A stretch of DNA of 64,000 nt from Dryomyza anilis (Eukaryota > Arthropoda > Insecta > Diptera > Dryomyzidae): assembly GCA_951804985.1 (NCBI GenBank), contig OX638130.1, positions 81,462,583 to 81,526,582 on the forward strand, written 5' to 3'. The translations under genes were made by a program, and so were the position numbers. The notes under the pieces are model-generated. The model saw nothing but the letters and a program-made list of their open reading frames with translations, made no database searches and was not told the DNA's origin. Numbering within the stretch: the first letter of the stretch is position 1; each line of letters opens with the position of its first letter. Of the stretch, positions 49,470 to 60,500 are shown in pieces.

Positions 49470-50365
49470 ACAGTGTCTAGTGTCTCCCAAAGAACGAATC
49501 AGTTGGGGCAACCGTATTTTTTTGCCAATCGATTTATTTAGTTCTGTCAACATTCGACTGATTAGGTTGTTGGAACACCGCGTATCAGTTTACACAACTA
49601 ATGAATACAAACGACACAACAATACAATTGACAAATTTAGTTGTGGTAGCCAATTTACTTATAAGAAACCGGCCATTTTACCTAGACCTAGCGCTCCAAC
49701 GTGTTGCAAACACAAAGTCAGCATCATAACAGCGTTTCCGAGATCAAATATTGCCGACGACTCGTTGTCCTGCTGACTTCGTGTTTGCAACACGTTGGAG
49801 CGCTAGGGCTGCATATATTAATACAACATATAGAAACACAATAGCAAGTACACTCTGTAGAATAGTATGTATCTTGTGAAGAAAGTGTATTTGGGCATGA
49901 AAAAACTGAACAGTTAAAACGAACAAGTCTTAAAACAATTCCAAATTTTTTTGTTACACGTGGCACACAAAAAAACGAGTGAACAATCTGAAGCTTGTGC
50001 GACTGATGTTGTCCTGCTTTAGCATTGTTTTTATACAAGACAACTGATTTCGCAGTTGAATCAAATAAATATTGGTTGCTACAACCTAATATAATTAACT
50101 ATCTGTTAAGTCAACTAAATATTGGTTATCTCTCATGTTGAATTTAGTTGCCATAGCAATGGAAATAAAAAAAATTGAAAATGGATAAAAAGTTTGTTTC
50201 CATAATCAATGTTGCAGTTGCTTCAACTAATAGTTGGTTACGCTTCATACTATTCTTTACCACAAATGAATTTCAGTTGAGACTGACTACATTTGGTAGA
50301 TGGAAATGAATATTCGATGAAACAACTGAACGCCAAGTTAATATTTTTTTGTGTGTATAATTTTG
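49470..50365 (+). repeat. Interspersed repeat, AGAACGAATCAGTTG family, copy 2
   Basis: Colinear with 9405-10065 but longer, with a hairpin-forming insert at 49688-49806 and unique DNA before 50060. The shared terminal blocks are GCAGTTGCTTCAACTAATAG, AACAACTGAACGCCAAG and TTTTTTTGTGTGTA. Confidence 0.65.
49688..49806. repeat. Near-perfect 36-bp inverted repeat
   Basis: Arm 49688-49723 (CTAGCGCTCCAACGTGTTG...) and arm 49771-49806 (...CAACACGTTGGAGCGCTAG) are complementary at 35 of 36 positions, with a 47-bp loop. It lies in the middle of the repeat copy and is missing at the matching place in the copy at 9405, so it is an insertion or a local foldback. Confidence 0.8.
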
Positions 50366-51213
50366 ATCGTACAATATAAACATTTCCATGTTAGGCCTTA
50401 CGTATTCTATCAGACGTAAATCTAACTGACACAAAAAAAAAAAAAAAAACATAAAAAATATTTTATAATATAAAACGTTTTTAAGGTGAATTTTTAGTAT
50501 GATTTAAAATCAGACGTGGGACTGTAGATAATATAATCGTTTATATTTAAAAAAAATTAATTCATATTTTTATCCATTAACTATGCTTTTTTTTAAGTAT
50601 ACCCTTTAAACTTAAATTTTTGGTATCTCTTTGTAATTAATACTTAGTCATCTAATTTAAAGATATTTAAATATGTTTTGAAATATGCTTATTCATATTA
50701 CGTATTCAGTTCATTCCGATTACTTTACCTGTATGAGAAAAAATTAAATAATATATTGTAATTTTTTAATAAATGTGTACAATATCAAGTTATTTGTTTT
50801 ACCCACTAGGTCCAATTGATACTAATCTTTTTTTTATTTTGATTGTTATTTTGACCAATATTTCGGTCTGGGTCGAAAGCCATCATCAGAGAGTCTGTCA
50901 AAGATGTAACATATTAATCAACTTATTCGATATTTTACATCACAGTTCTTGTTTTAACCTACTGACATTTTAAACAAACATATATTGTTACATTTAACAT
51001 ATAATTTGTAATAAAAATTCATGAAAAGAGTATCTCAATTTGACCCTAAGCCCAAAGGTAAAGCTATACTGCCTTATAGTTTTTTTTGGGTATTCTCGAA
51101 AATTCTTGAAACAGAACGACTATTTCTTACGTCACATGTTGGGATAATGAGCAAAAATGTGCTCATAGAAGTTTTTTTTTTTAACTCACGTCTACACTAA
51201 TAAAAATAGATAT
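50366..51213. other. AT-rich intergenic DNA
   Basis: A run of about 19 A is at 50431-50449. No gene is seen. Confidence 0.5.
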
Positions 51214-51529
51214 CTGGAAATCAAGGATTGAAACCGTAAACGATATCCGTTTAAAACCGTTTCATTTTTAAAACCGAAACCGTAACCGAAACCGTTATAC
51301 GAAAATCAGAAATAAACCGATATTCAAAACCGAAATAAACGGTTTCGGTTTTATACCGGTTTAAAACGGTTTTTAAAAAATCATAAAAAGAAACAGGAAA
51401 ACATATTTTATTTTATGTAGAAGATCTTAAGTACAAGGCATGTTTAAATGTCATTTAATAAAATTTTGAGTTCCCAAAATTAATTTTTTTATTGTACAAA
51501 TATTCACATGTTGTTTTTTGAGAAACATT

Positions 51530-52096
51530 GGCTGCATTCAGCGAACTCATCAGTTGTGGAGCAGTTGAGTATTTTGAGCTTGAATGGCATGCTACCCTCA
51601 ACATGCTTAGTGAGCGGTCGCCATTTTGTTCCAGCATGAAATTTGTACGCTACATTTGCGCTGCCTTTGTTATCGATGACATTCTAAGATATTTTAACTC
51701 AAATATTTATGAACAAAAATGGAATTTAGATTGGAAAATATGTTTTCATTCAATTAAAGTTGTATGTAACTTTAATATTTTTTTTTTTTTTGGAATATCT
51801 ACTAAGATCCACAGCACTCAGACAGACTATATCCATTGTACTGTGAAATCTATTCCCTACAATTTTGTGGTTAATATCACCACGAGCGCCCATGCCCAAG
51901 CCGGGATTCGAACCCGAGATCTTCAGAATGCAAGTCTAGCACGCTACCTCTAGACTGCTGAGGCCGGCTAAAATTTAATATAATATTAATAATAAAATAA
52001 ATTGTAAATTGACAGTTGAGATAGCGGTGCTTTCACTAACAGTGAGCGATTAGTTACTGAGCAGTTTCGCAACTGCTGAGGTCGCTGAATGCAGCC
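51530..52096. mobile_element. TIR element with GGCTGCATTCAGCGA ends, nested
   Basis: GGCTGCATTCAGCGAACTCA on the left and the inverted GAGGTCGCTGAATGCAGCC on the right, flanked by ATT on both sides (51527-51529 and 52097-52099). CATCAGTTG facing CAACTGCTG extends the arms. It lies wholly inside the hAT-like element. The open frame through it is interrupted in character (host element, SINE) and not conserved. Confidence 0.65.
51779..51970 (-). mobile_element. tRNA-derived SINE, family 2, with poly(A) tail
   Basis: On the minus strand, the tRNA-like head is TAGCCGGCCTCAGCAGTC...GAGGTAGCGTG, then CTAGACTTGCATTCTGAAG (anticodon arm-like, TGC), then B box GGTTCGAATCCC. A body of about 100 bp follows, with a tail of 13 A (51779-51791). 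The flanks AACTTTAATAT (51768-51778) and AAATTTAATAT (51971-51981) agree at 10 of 11, as expected for target-primed insertion. The acceptor stem does not pair, so it is not a tRNA gene. Confidence 0.8.
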
Positions 52097-53119
52097 ATTG
52101 TTTCCAAATAACAGTATTTGGTCTAAAATTTGTTTTTTTTATTAATTTGTGTAGCGGTAAATCGAATTAACAACAAAACACCAGCAACTCCAAGCACAAT
52201 TTTTTTGTTAAAAAATGATTAAATTTTGACTGATATTGTTTTTGTATTTATTGTATTAGTAAAATAAAGTGGAACAAGTTATGAAAAGTTCATTTGAATA
52301 ATTTTTTATTTTAAATTCTTTTAAAGGATCTATTCAATAGAATACCATTTATAAGTCTGAGTTTGATTGATTTTTGAATGATTTTTTCAAAACACCTAAA
52401 TTTCGGACATTATATTATGGATACTTATAATAAGGTAACAAAAAAACAATGGTGATACAAGAAAAAATTAGTAACTAATACGGAAAATAAAGTGCAAGTT
52501 CGAACATTTCAAGTATAAAGGCAGATAGACATTTATTTATTTGCAGATATTGCAGTTCACTGAATTGTTGAAATTTAATTTCTTTGGTTTTATGGATGGA
52601 AATTATACATAATTCTTCTTATTTTCATGAAGTTTAAGAACATTTACCGTTGTATTCTTCTTGCTTTTATTTAAGGTTCGCTTCTCGGCTCTCCACTGCA
52701 ATTCAGATCATATCTCAGGTGAAGTCAAAATGTTACTTTTCATTGACTTGTGGTCACGATTGAATTTTGTTGACGAAATCAATTAAATAATTCATATAAC
52801 ATAATATTTTCACTAAAATAAGAACAAACATTGTTAAATTACGTTTCCCACTTTATCGCAATATAACAATTTGAACATAACTTAGCACAATATATACAAT
52901 GTTAAATTATTTGAAAATTATGGAAAAAAAGAAATGTTATACAAAAACCGAAATCAAAACCGAAACCGTAACTTGGAACCGGTATACCGAAACCGTTTCG
53001 TAATAAAAACCTAAAACCGAAACTGTAACCGAAACCGAAATCGAAACCGTTATTCGTTTAGGTTTCAATCCTTGCTGGAAATTAAAGATTCTTAAAGATA
53101 ATTCCTTGGAAAATCGAGT

Positions 53120-53443
53120 GGTACTGGCAGAGAGTATACATAGTAAAGAGATGTCATCCGAGTTGGTTGCAGTTCGATGGCCCGATTGTAGCAAGTAAAC
53201 ATGAGTAAAATGTTTTTTTTTATGTTAAATTCGTCAAAATAAGGCAGAAAAAATATAAACATTAATAAAACAGCTATTAAAAATATTAGGGAGATTGAAA
53301 ATTTGTATATTTTCGGTCTACATTGAACGAATTTAACTTCCAAAAACCATTTTGCTCATGTTTACTTGCAACAATCGGACCATCGAACTGCAAACAACTC
53401 GGATGACATCTCTTTGCTATGTATACTCTCTGGTACTGGTACC
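53120..53443. repeat. Large inverted repeat, arms about 93 bp
   Basis: 53120-53212 (GTACTGGCAGAGAGTATACA ... CATGAGTAAAATG) is repeated inverted at 53348-53443 (CATTTTGCTCATG ... TGTATACTCTCTGGTACTGG) with only a few differences, around a 135-bp AT-rich loop. It could be a MITE or a foldback element. The frames across it are mirror images and not genes. Confidence 0.75.
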
Positions 53444-55137
53444 CTATATCTATAATGTTCATGTAAAAACTATATTGTTCAATATTTTGTAAAATATTTA
53501 TGTTGCGTAGAAATTAAATAATTTTTGCTCTTAAATAAATTTATTTTGTATCGATGAATTAACATAAGGACTTTCTGTGAGCTTAATATTTTATTCAAAA
53601 TTACGTTTGATCATTTGTAATAGATGTGTGAAATCAATTTTTAAATTTTATTTTAATTACTGATCCAAATTTCTTTAATTGCTATATCAAAGCAAATTCG
53701 TTAGTCGTTAGTTTTAAAACTTTACTTTTTCGATTTGTATCACTTTTAATTCAGTAACAAATAACGCAGTGTAGTTTATTCCCGTCAATTGGTGAGAATT
53801 TGATGATAATCTGAGATGCGGATCATTTTAAATAATCTTAAATAATCCCGTTTAAGTTTTTTGAAGTACTTTAATATTCATTTGTCGACCACATTAATCC
53901 AAATATCATCTATTCGGGATCCATTTTGATTTAATAAAAAAGGGACATTTGAAAAAAGACACCGTTTATTTTACTGAAACTGAATATTTTCCTTTTGTCT
54001 AATTACAAAGTTTCTTTCATTAATCGATTTTAATACTCACAAAAAATACCTTTTAACAGCGATTTTTTACCTCTTTGTACTTTTACATACTCCGAACCAG
54101 TCTTTTTTCAATATTTGTTATGTGAATAATCGATATTACAATTTTTTTCGTTGAACAAAACATATATATTTTAATTAAATTTTAATTAAGTTTTAATTAA
54201 GTTTAATTAAGGGTTATGAATTGTGTACTTTTGAATATTCGTCATATGCAAATAAAAATCTAATAAATTATAGCTAAAATAAAAAAGTTGCTAAATTTTC
54301 GGCTATAGAGTATATTCAGAATTTAACTTCTAAAATATTCCGAAAATGGCTAATAAAACATTTTATACTAACTTTGTGTGTGGCGTCAAAGCGAAATAAT
54401 CGGGTAGAACAACTCTTTTCGAATTTCGAATATGGTTTTAAAATGGTGTGTGTAGCGGCTAAAATGAATTATGAAATTAACCTAAGTAACACTCTCTGCC
54501 AGTATCTAGCCAGTTGCACTAGTTACTCGTAAGTGTCTGACAAGTAACCAGTTATTGGCAAGTTATGTCGCGCACTTTTCAACCAAAAACTAAACGGTCA
54601 ACTAGCCAGTAATTGGCTAGAAACTAGTCAAAAACTGGTTAGAAACTATAGAAGAGCACTTGTCTGATTTTGTCAGCACGGATCAACGAGCACGAGCCCG
54701 ACAACTAAATTAAAAGAACGCACAAGGAGCACGAGATATAAAAATACACGTAAAATCACGATAAAGCACGATAAATCAGGAATAGTATTAAGTTTGATAC
54801 TGTTTTATAATTTATATTCATAAGTAAAACAAAAGCAACATATTTCAAAGACAAGTTAAAGACAAATTTTTATTTCTAGATGCTGGAAGTAAAAGCTAAT
54901 GGGAGTTGAAAGTAGACAAAAATCTAAAATGGATTTTGGAGGCACGGGCGCGTTACCAACTAGCACGCACGATAGTTTGCACGCACAAACTCAAATTTCC
55001 GGGTGTGACACGAATATAACCTAGCCAAAAACCTATAAGAAACTAGGTAAAAACCTGTTAAAAACTACCAAAAAACTAGTTAGAAACTTGCAATTTTTAG
55101 CCAATCTAAAAAAGTAAATAAAACGAAATGACAAAAT
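53444..55137. other. AT-rich intergenic DNA with simple internal repeats
   Basis: 54490-54660 and 55020-55105 repeat ACTAGTCAAAAACTGG-like words. Between them, 54676-55015 is rich in GCACGA words. Together they may be one old element with a nested second one. No gene is seen. Confidence 0.4.
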
Positions 55138-55880
55138 TATACCCTACACTAAGAGTGAAAGGGTATATTCAGTTTGGTACGCCGTTTCTAACACCCAGAA
55201 GGAAGCATCTCCGGTATGGAAAAGTACATATATTCTTGATCAGCATGACCTCCTGAGTTGATTTCACGATGTCCGTCTGTCCATCTGTCTGTCTGTCTGT
55301 CTGTCTGTCTGTCCCTCTGTCTGTCTGTTGAAATCACGATTACAGAAAAAGTAGAGGAGATAGAACAATGAAACTTTAGATTTAGATTACATCTAATATA
55401 TCTAAGCTGTCTGAACAAGAAAATTGGCATGATCGTTCTATTGTGACCTGAGATCCGACCACTTATGTTCACATACCTCATGGAAAATAAATATCTACAG
55501 ATCAATATTACTGTATAAGTGCTTAAGTAAACTTTTTTTGGTGAAATATATATTGACTCATGCTCAAATACATGAAAGTAATGTTTTCCGGCGAAACAAC
55601 TTGTGGATACAAAAAAAAAAAAAAAATCGAAATTCGGTACACCTACCCATTTTTAAATATGGGTATCAAATGAATGGAAATTCTTCAGCGATTGAAAGTT
55701 TGTAGTTATTTTGAGGATTCGTATACCCTGGTGACCTATATATCACTTTGAATGGTACCCACATATATGTGTAGGGTATTTATAGTCGGCTTAGAACGAC
55801 TATAATTTTGATAATCCTAACTATCATAATAACACGTTCTTTAAAATTTGCCATGTGATCTAACCTTCCCAACTGGTTTT
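55138..55880 (+). mobile_element. mini-me-like element, subfamily 2, copy D
   Basis: TATACCCTACACTAAGAG at the left, CACCCAGAAGGAAGCATCTC, a (GTCT)n tract at about 55268-55330, and the end CTAACCTTCCCAACTGG. Nearly colinear with 62213-62917. The open frame over the tract is a repeat artefact. Confidence 0.8.
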
Positions 55881-56493
55881 CATATTTATTTGTAATAAAC
55901 TCAAACAACTCAGGATATAAAAATTGAGCATCTATAAAAAAATAAAATTAATCATACAAATTGATAACTCAAATTTTTTGATTAGTCAATTTGTAATTAA
56001 TAGATTAATCAAGATTCTCGATTGATCAGAACATTGATTAATCAATTAATAAGTGTTAATAAATGTTCGCACTTATTAGCCTATAACTTTTGAAGTTTAA
56101 GAGATAAATGAACGAAACTTTGAACTTAGTTAGCTTATAAAATGTGCGGAATTGAATAAGGGGGAGTGGCAGTTTCATATGTAAAAGTTTAACGTATAAA
56201 CTGGCATTGTTAACAGAGATAAATGAATGAAATTTTGGATTCGTATAGTTATTAGTTATACCCATCTTTCTGTGAAAAATGGAGAAAATACACTGAAAAA
56301 ATTATAGGTTGTTAAAAAAAATACTTTTAGCTGTTGAAATATTGTTATATGAAAATTTTTACCACGACAATAACAGTCTTCAATCGAGAATGTATTCTTC
56401 CCTCAAATACATTTTTCAATTTTGAAACAAAAGTGTCACTTTTCAAGCAACAATGACATCACTGTTGAATTCATTTTAATAAGAATTTTTTAC
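55881..56493. other. AT-rich intergenic DNA
   Basis: ACACTGAAAAAATTAT near 56289 resembles repeat ends elsewhere. No gene is seen. Confidence 0.4.
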
Positions 56494-56733
56494 TGCTTAT
56501 AAAACATCTATCAATTATATAACAAGCATAGTTTTGAATATTACTTTTTCAACAGTTTTGCACTGTTGGGGATACGATTTACTTTTGCGTGAACAGCGTG
56601 TCAATTTCATTTTTCACGCAAAAGTAAATCCTTGCCCCAATAGTGCGAAACTGTTGAAAAACAGTAACATTCAAAACTATGCTTGTTATATAATTCATAG
56701 ACTGTTTTTCATATGATATATGTTTTATAAGCA
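56494..56733. mobile_element. 240-bp hairpin (foldback) element
   Basis: The left arm begins TGCTTATAAAACAT and the right arm ends ATGTTTTATAAGCA. The match runs inward through TATAACAAGCATAGTTTTGA, TTTTTCAACAGTTT and ATTTACTTTTGCGTGAA to a loop of about 30 bases near 56592-56620. The arms of about 95-115 bp have scattered differences. The whole could fold on itself and has no coding frame. Confidence 0.7.
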
Positions 56734-56968
56734 TTTATAATAAGTGTAGTAATGTTGATAGATTTAGGTTGGTTTAACGCAGGTAGAAGAGAACGGAGAA
56801 GTGAACAAAGATAATAAGAAGAATGAGAGTGAGTGAGTAAAATATAATAATTAATAATTAAAAAAAAAATAAAGTTAAAGAAATAAAAATGATAATAAAA
56901 TTATATACAATTAAAAAAAACATTTTTTTTTTATTTTAAAAATTTCACACAAAAGAAAAAAATCAAGA

Positions 56969-57055
56969 GTTTACACTGTTGAATCAACAGCAAATACATT
57001 TAATATATCAACAGCGTAAACACCCAACAACTCCACTCATGTGGAGTTGTTGGGT
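56969..57055. repeat. Two adjoining hairpins
   Basis: GTTTACACTGTTGA (56969) pairs with TCAACAGCGTAAAC (to 57021). Directly next, ACCCAACAACTCCAC (57022-57036) pairs perfectly with GTGGAGTTGTTGGGT (57041-57055) across a 4-base loop. No ORF or known RNA family was recognised. Confidence 0.7.
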
Positions 57056-58708
57056 ACGAACTGACCAATAAAAGTTGTTGTTACTTTTTTTATTTGAAAA
57101 TTGAATAAGGTGTTTTTTACACTTATTTATCTTTTATTTAACTTTTTTCTTTTCTTTCTTTTAGATTTAATTAGTTTATAGCTGCACCTTACACTACTTC
57201 AAAAATGGGCGGAATTGGAATTCAGGGAGTGGCACATTTCAAATTATTTGTATTAATGCCAGCAATAATATTTCGTATGTTTATATAGTATAAATATTAT
57301 AATGAAGGGTTTTAATTTCATGTTTTCGAAGTTAATAAAATTGCTATACATTTTTTTTAATAAAATTGCTATAAATTCTAAACGGCTAGGCCAATTTTTT
57401 AAAATATGCATTGAAATGTTCGCCAGGACGTAAGTAGTATCACACATTATATTTAATTAACTCTTTCGCGAGAAATATTTTTTTTTATAAAAATCAAATT
57501 TTTTGACTCGTCTTACATTTTGGGCTCTGACATATTTTGCGCATATTCTGCATTCATTTTTATGAATAACCATTAAAGGAACAGCGCGATAGTTAAAAGT
57601 TTAACCAAATTATAAATTTTAGAACCCAAAATGTGCACCTACTCTTTAATTTTTAATAGTGTACATAAGGACATCATAACAATTCTAAAAACACTGTTTG
57701 AATACTGAATATTATACCTTTCCAAAATGGTATCACATAATAAACATTTGGTTCGAAACATTACGAAAAAAGGCACTTAAAAAAATTGCTCAAAAAAACT
57801 TTAAAAAAATAATAATTATTTTTTCATGTTTGAGCAGGTGTTTCGTATATTTAAAATAAAAATAATACATGATTATGAAAATTCAATAATTTATCTTTCT
57901 AAAATCGTTTATTGCATTCATTTCCGATGACTTTCACATAAAGTATTTATGAGACGCTAATGCGGTTTCTGACCCATAGTGCGACGGGTTGAAGACACAA
58001 TCAGCACTGTCAGACCAATGCTTGGTTAATAAACCTTCGCCCATGGCTTAACCAGAACTGATAGTCCAAGTCCAGGTAAATAAGTTCTCGACCAAGACTT
58101 AGCCAGAGATTCCACACAAAGTATCTCGAATACTTATATATCTTGAATATATATGTGTGATAATTTGTCAAGCTTCTAAAATTTTATTTTCCGATTGGTG
58201 AAATTTTATGAGCTTTTAAGTGGGCCTCGTGAAAACCTGTTGAGGAAAATGACCGCGTATTTATAACATCAAAGACAGAGTTTTAAACATCTATAATTGC
58301 TTTAAAATATTTTGAAATAAAAATATTTTTAAACCTAAATTTTTGAATTTTAAAAACTTTTTGCGTTTTTTGAAAAATAGCCATTTTTATTATTGTTTTT
58401 ATATTTTTAAACGAAAACAAAATGGGATTGTGAATATTAAATATACTACAAAAGTTTAAGTCTCGAAACTGATATTTTTCATACAAACTTTGTTTAGGCA
58501 GTATGTGAGACTGCGATAGTAACAGACTGTTCAAAACTTTCTCGATTGCTTCAACAAAGTACTCAAGCTAAATTCAATATGTCGAGAACCCGTCATACTA
58601 GTCCATCCTCCTTAACGGGTTTTATGAGGTCCATTTATATTACAAATTCACAAAATTTCATTCAAATCGGAACAAAAAAATTTTGAAACATTTTCACCCA
58701 TATACATA

Positions 58709-58711
<3 letters not shown>
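57056..58711. other. AT-rich intergenic DNA
   Basis: 57940-58130 is less AT-rich (words such as AACCAGAACTGATAGTCC), but no frame, splice site or second copy supports a gene. Confidence 0.4.

Positions 58712-58788
<77 letters not shown>
58712..58788. repeat. (TA)n microsatellite
   Basis: About 38 uninterrupted TA units. A further AT tract of about 16 bases resumes at 59334, on the other side of the inserted LTR. Confidence 0.95.
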
Positions 58789-58792
<4 letters not shown>

Positions 58793-59333
58793 ACGAAAAG
58801 AGGTAATTTGCCCCACTGTGCAAGCATTCAACAATAATAAATGAGACGCAAGACAATTCAGCGCACTAAGCAATGTGTTAGAAAGAGACGGAAGATCATT
58901 CAGCGTACTGAGCAATGTGCGAGAAAGAGATGGAAGATCAGCAGGTTAAAACACATGAGTGCGAATGAGATGCCAATAGCATGCGTCATTCACGAAACGA
59001 GTAGAAGGTTCTCGAAACAAGTCGAAGCTTGTCGAAACGTGTCGAACTGATGCATGCAGTATATAAGGCCGCGCATCTGAGGCACTGTACTTCAGTTGTG
59101 ATTTAATAGTGAACTAGTGCGTCTCGTGATTGAACATTGTAAAGATAAATTGTAGTAATTAAGCAGTTTATATAAGTGATTATTCTTTAAGTAGTTAATT
59201 AAATTAATAAAGTTAATTAATACTTGTTGAAATAATACTAGTTAAAACCAAATATAAGTGCGTTTTTATTTTGTACACAATCCAGCGATACTAACTCGTA
59301 GAACAGTTTTCCGTAGACTGAATTTTCGTAACA
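58789..59333 (+). mobile_element. Solo LTR of an LTR retrotransposon
   Basis: Begins TGTTACGAAAA and ends TTTTCGTAACA, an 11-bp perfect terminal inverted repeat with TG...CA. It holds TATATAAGG at 59060-59068, an initiator-like TTCAGTT at 59091-59097 and AATAAA at 59206-59211, in the order of U3, R and U5. 545 bp. The flanks are ATAT on both sides inside the TA microsatellite, as for Ty3/gypsy-type elements that favour TATA targets. A 42-bp unit is tandemly repeated at 58846-58929, and TCGAAAC words repeat at 58995-59046. No internal region is present, so it is a solo LTR left by recombination. Family not identified. Confidence 0.78.
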
Positions 59334-59521
59334 ATATATATATATATATGTTCAATACTAAATATTTCTGATGACGTTAACATTATTTGTATATGATGGT
59401 CGTCTGATCGATATTTAAATTACGATTAATGGGAAAAAGTGAGCAATTATATGGACAAAAATAACATTTTTAATATGTGCAACAAATGCAGAGCAATTTA
59501 TATTAAAGTAAATGTTTAAAA

Positions 59522-60259
59522 ATGTCATTAGTTGCGATGTATTCACTAAATAAAGTCGGTTTTATTTGTTGGATTGTTTTAATAAATCTCGACAATGTTA
59601 TTAAAGTAAAAATCTTTGTTACAATTAAAAAAAAATATATGAATTCAACATTAATATCTACGAATACAGATCGAAGCAGTTTTCAAAATGACCAAAGTCG
59701 AGTGTGCTGTGGCGGATAAGAACTTTGTACAGGTTACCCTCTGTCGTCTTAAGGCGGTTCGACGCGATGTAGCCGAATTTACAATGAAATTGCAATTGCT
59801 ACAAAAAACAAATGATTGCACGGTAATATCGAAACATTGCAATTATATTATTGAAATTTTTATCATGTAACTATTCCAGGTTAATATAGAGATATTCCGT
59901 AAGTATAATGGCTATAAACCATTTCCACTAAATTTTACATGGGATGCATGTACGTTTATTGAAAACCCAAAACATCCCGTTACATCTTTAGTATATAATT
60001 TATTCAAGGATTTTACAAATATCAATCACTCGTGTCCGTATGAAGTAAGTCATTGTATAATCGTTTATAATTGTACAAATATTTCAAAAACAATTTACCT
60101 TAGGGTGAAGTTGTTATAAATCAATTTTATTTGGAGCACAAGAAATTGGGAATTGCCTTACCATCTGGAGAGTATCTTTTACGATCTAATTGGTTAGTCA
60201 AGAAAAAACTTCGAATTTCCGTTAACGTGTGGTTCGTATTTGAAGAGATCTGGCAATGA
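59522..60259 (+). CDS. Secreted DUF1091 family protein, four exons
   Basis: Exons 59522-59605, 59670-59822, 59880-60044 and 60104-60259 join in phase 0 each time (introns 64, 57 and 59 nt, all GT-AG) to give 185 residues. Residues 1-28 have a hydrophobic core (KVGFICWIVLINL) like a signal peptide; a second ATG at 59537 could also start it. Then come the DUF1091 hallmarks FKMTKVECAV, LCRLKAVRRD, YNGYKPFPLNFTWDACTF and NLFKDFTNINHSCPYEGEV, closing with PSGEYLLRSNW. Length and cysteines (40, 53, 78, 103, 131) fit the family. DUF1091 proteins form large fly families of small secreted proteins of mostly unknown role, some linked to chemosensation or pheromone response (established for the related CheB type). 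AATAAA follows at 60353. Confidence 0.92.
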
Positions 60260-60352
60260 TGTGTGAAAATTTATAATATAATTTAAGTATATTATGTAAT
60301 CGTTGCTGTAAATTTTGTCAAATTTATATATTTAATCTCTGTTTTTCGCATG

Positions 60353-60358
60353 AATAAA
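60353..60358 (+). terminator. Polyadenylation signal of the DUF1091 gene
   Basis: AATAAA about 95 nt after the stop codon, overlapped by a second AATAAA. Confidence 0.6.
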
Positions 60359-60500
60359 TAAAAACTATACAAGTTTATAAATAATTTTGTATATAGTTAA
60401 TTTAACTATATAATGATATATTATAAAAGCCATTTAAAATCTATTTGTAATGACCAGGGCTCGGATGTTTATGATATATCATTTTTTGGCTTTTTTTTCT

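Larger units (their letters stand above)
51222..53074. mobile_element. hAT-like non-autonomous element with 8-bp target duplication
   Basis: The left end CAAGGATTGAAACCG and the right end (complement) CAAGGATTGAAACC face each other, and both sides carry the direct 8-mer CTGGAAAT (51214-51221 and 53075-53082). Both subterminal zones are packed with AAACCG and CGGTTT words (51235-51380 and 52945-53060). TIRs, an 8-bp duplication and repeated subterminal words define a hAT-type element. The 1853-bp interior has no transposase and includes a 567-bp TIR element that itself carries a SINE. A second copy of the family is at 25104-25541, and a degraded right part is at about 62075-62200. Confidence 0.8.

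Noticed and set aside
58694..58915. Frame reading Tyr-Ile repeats
   Set aside because: Direct translation of the (TA)n microsatellite.
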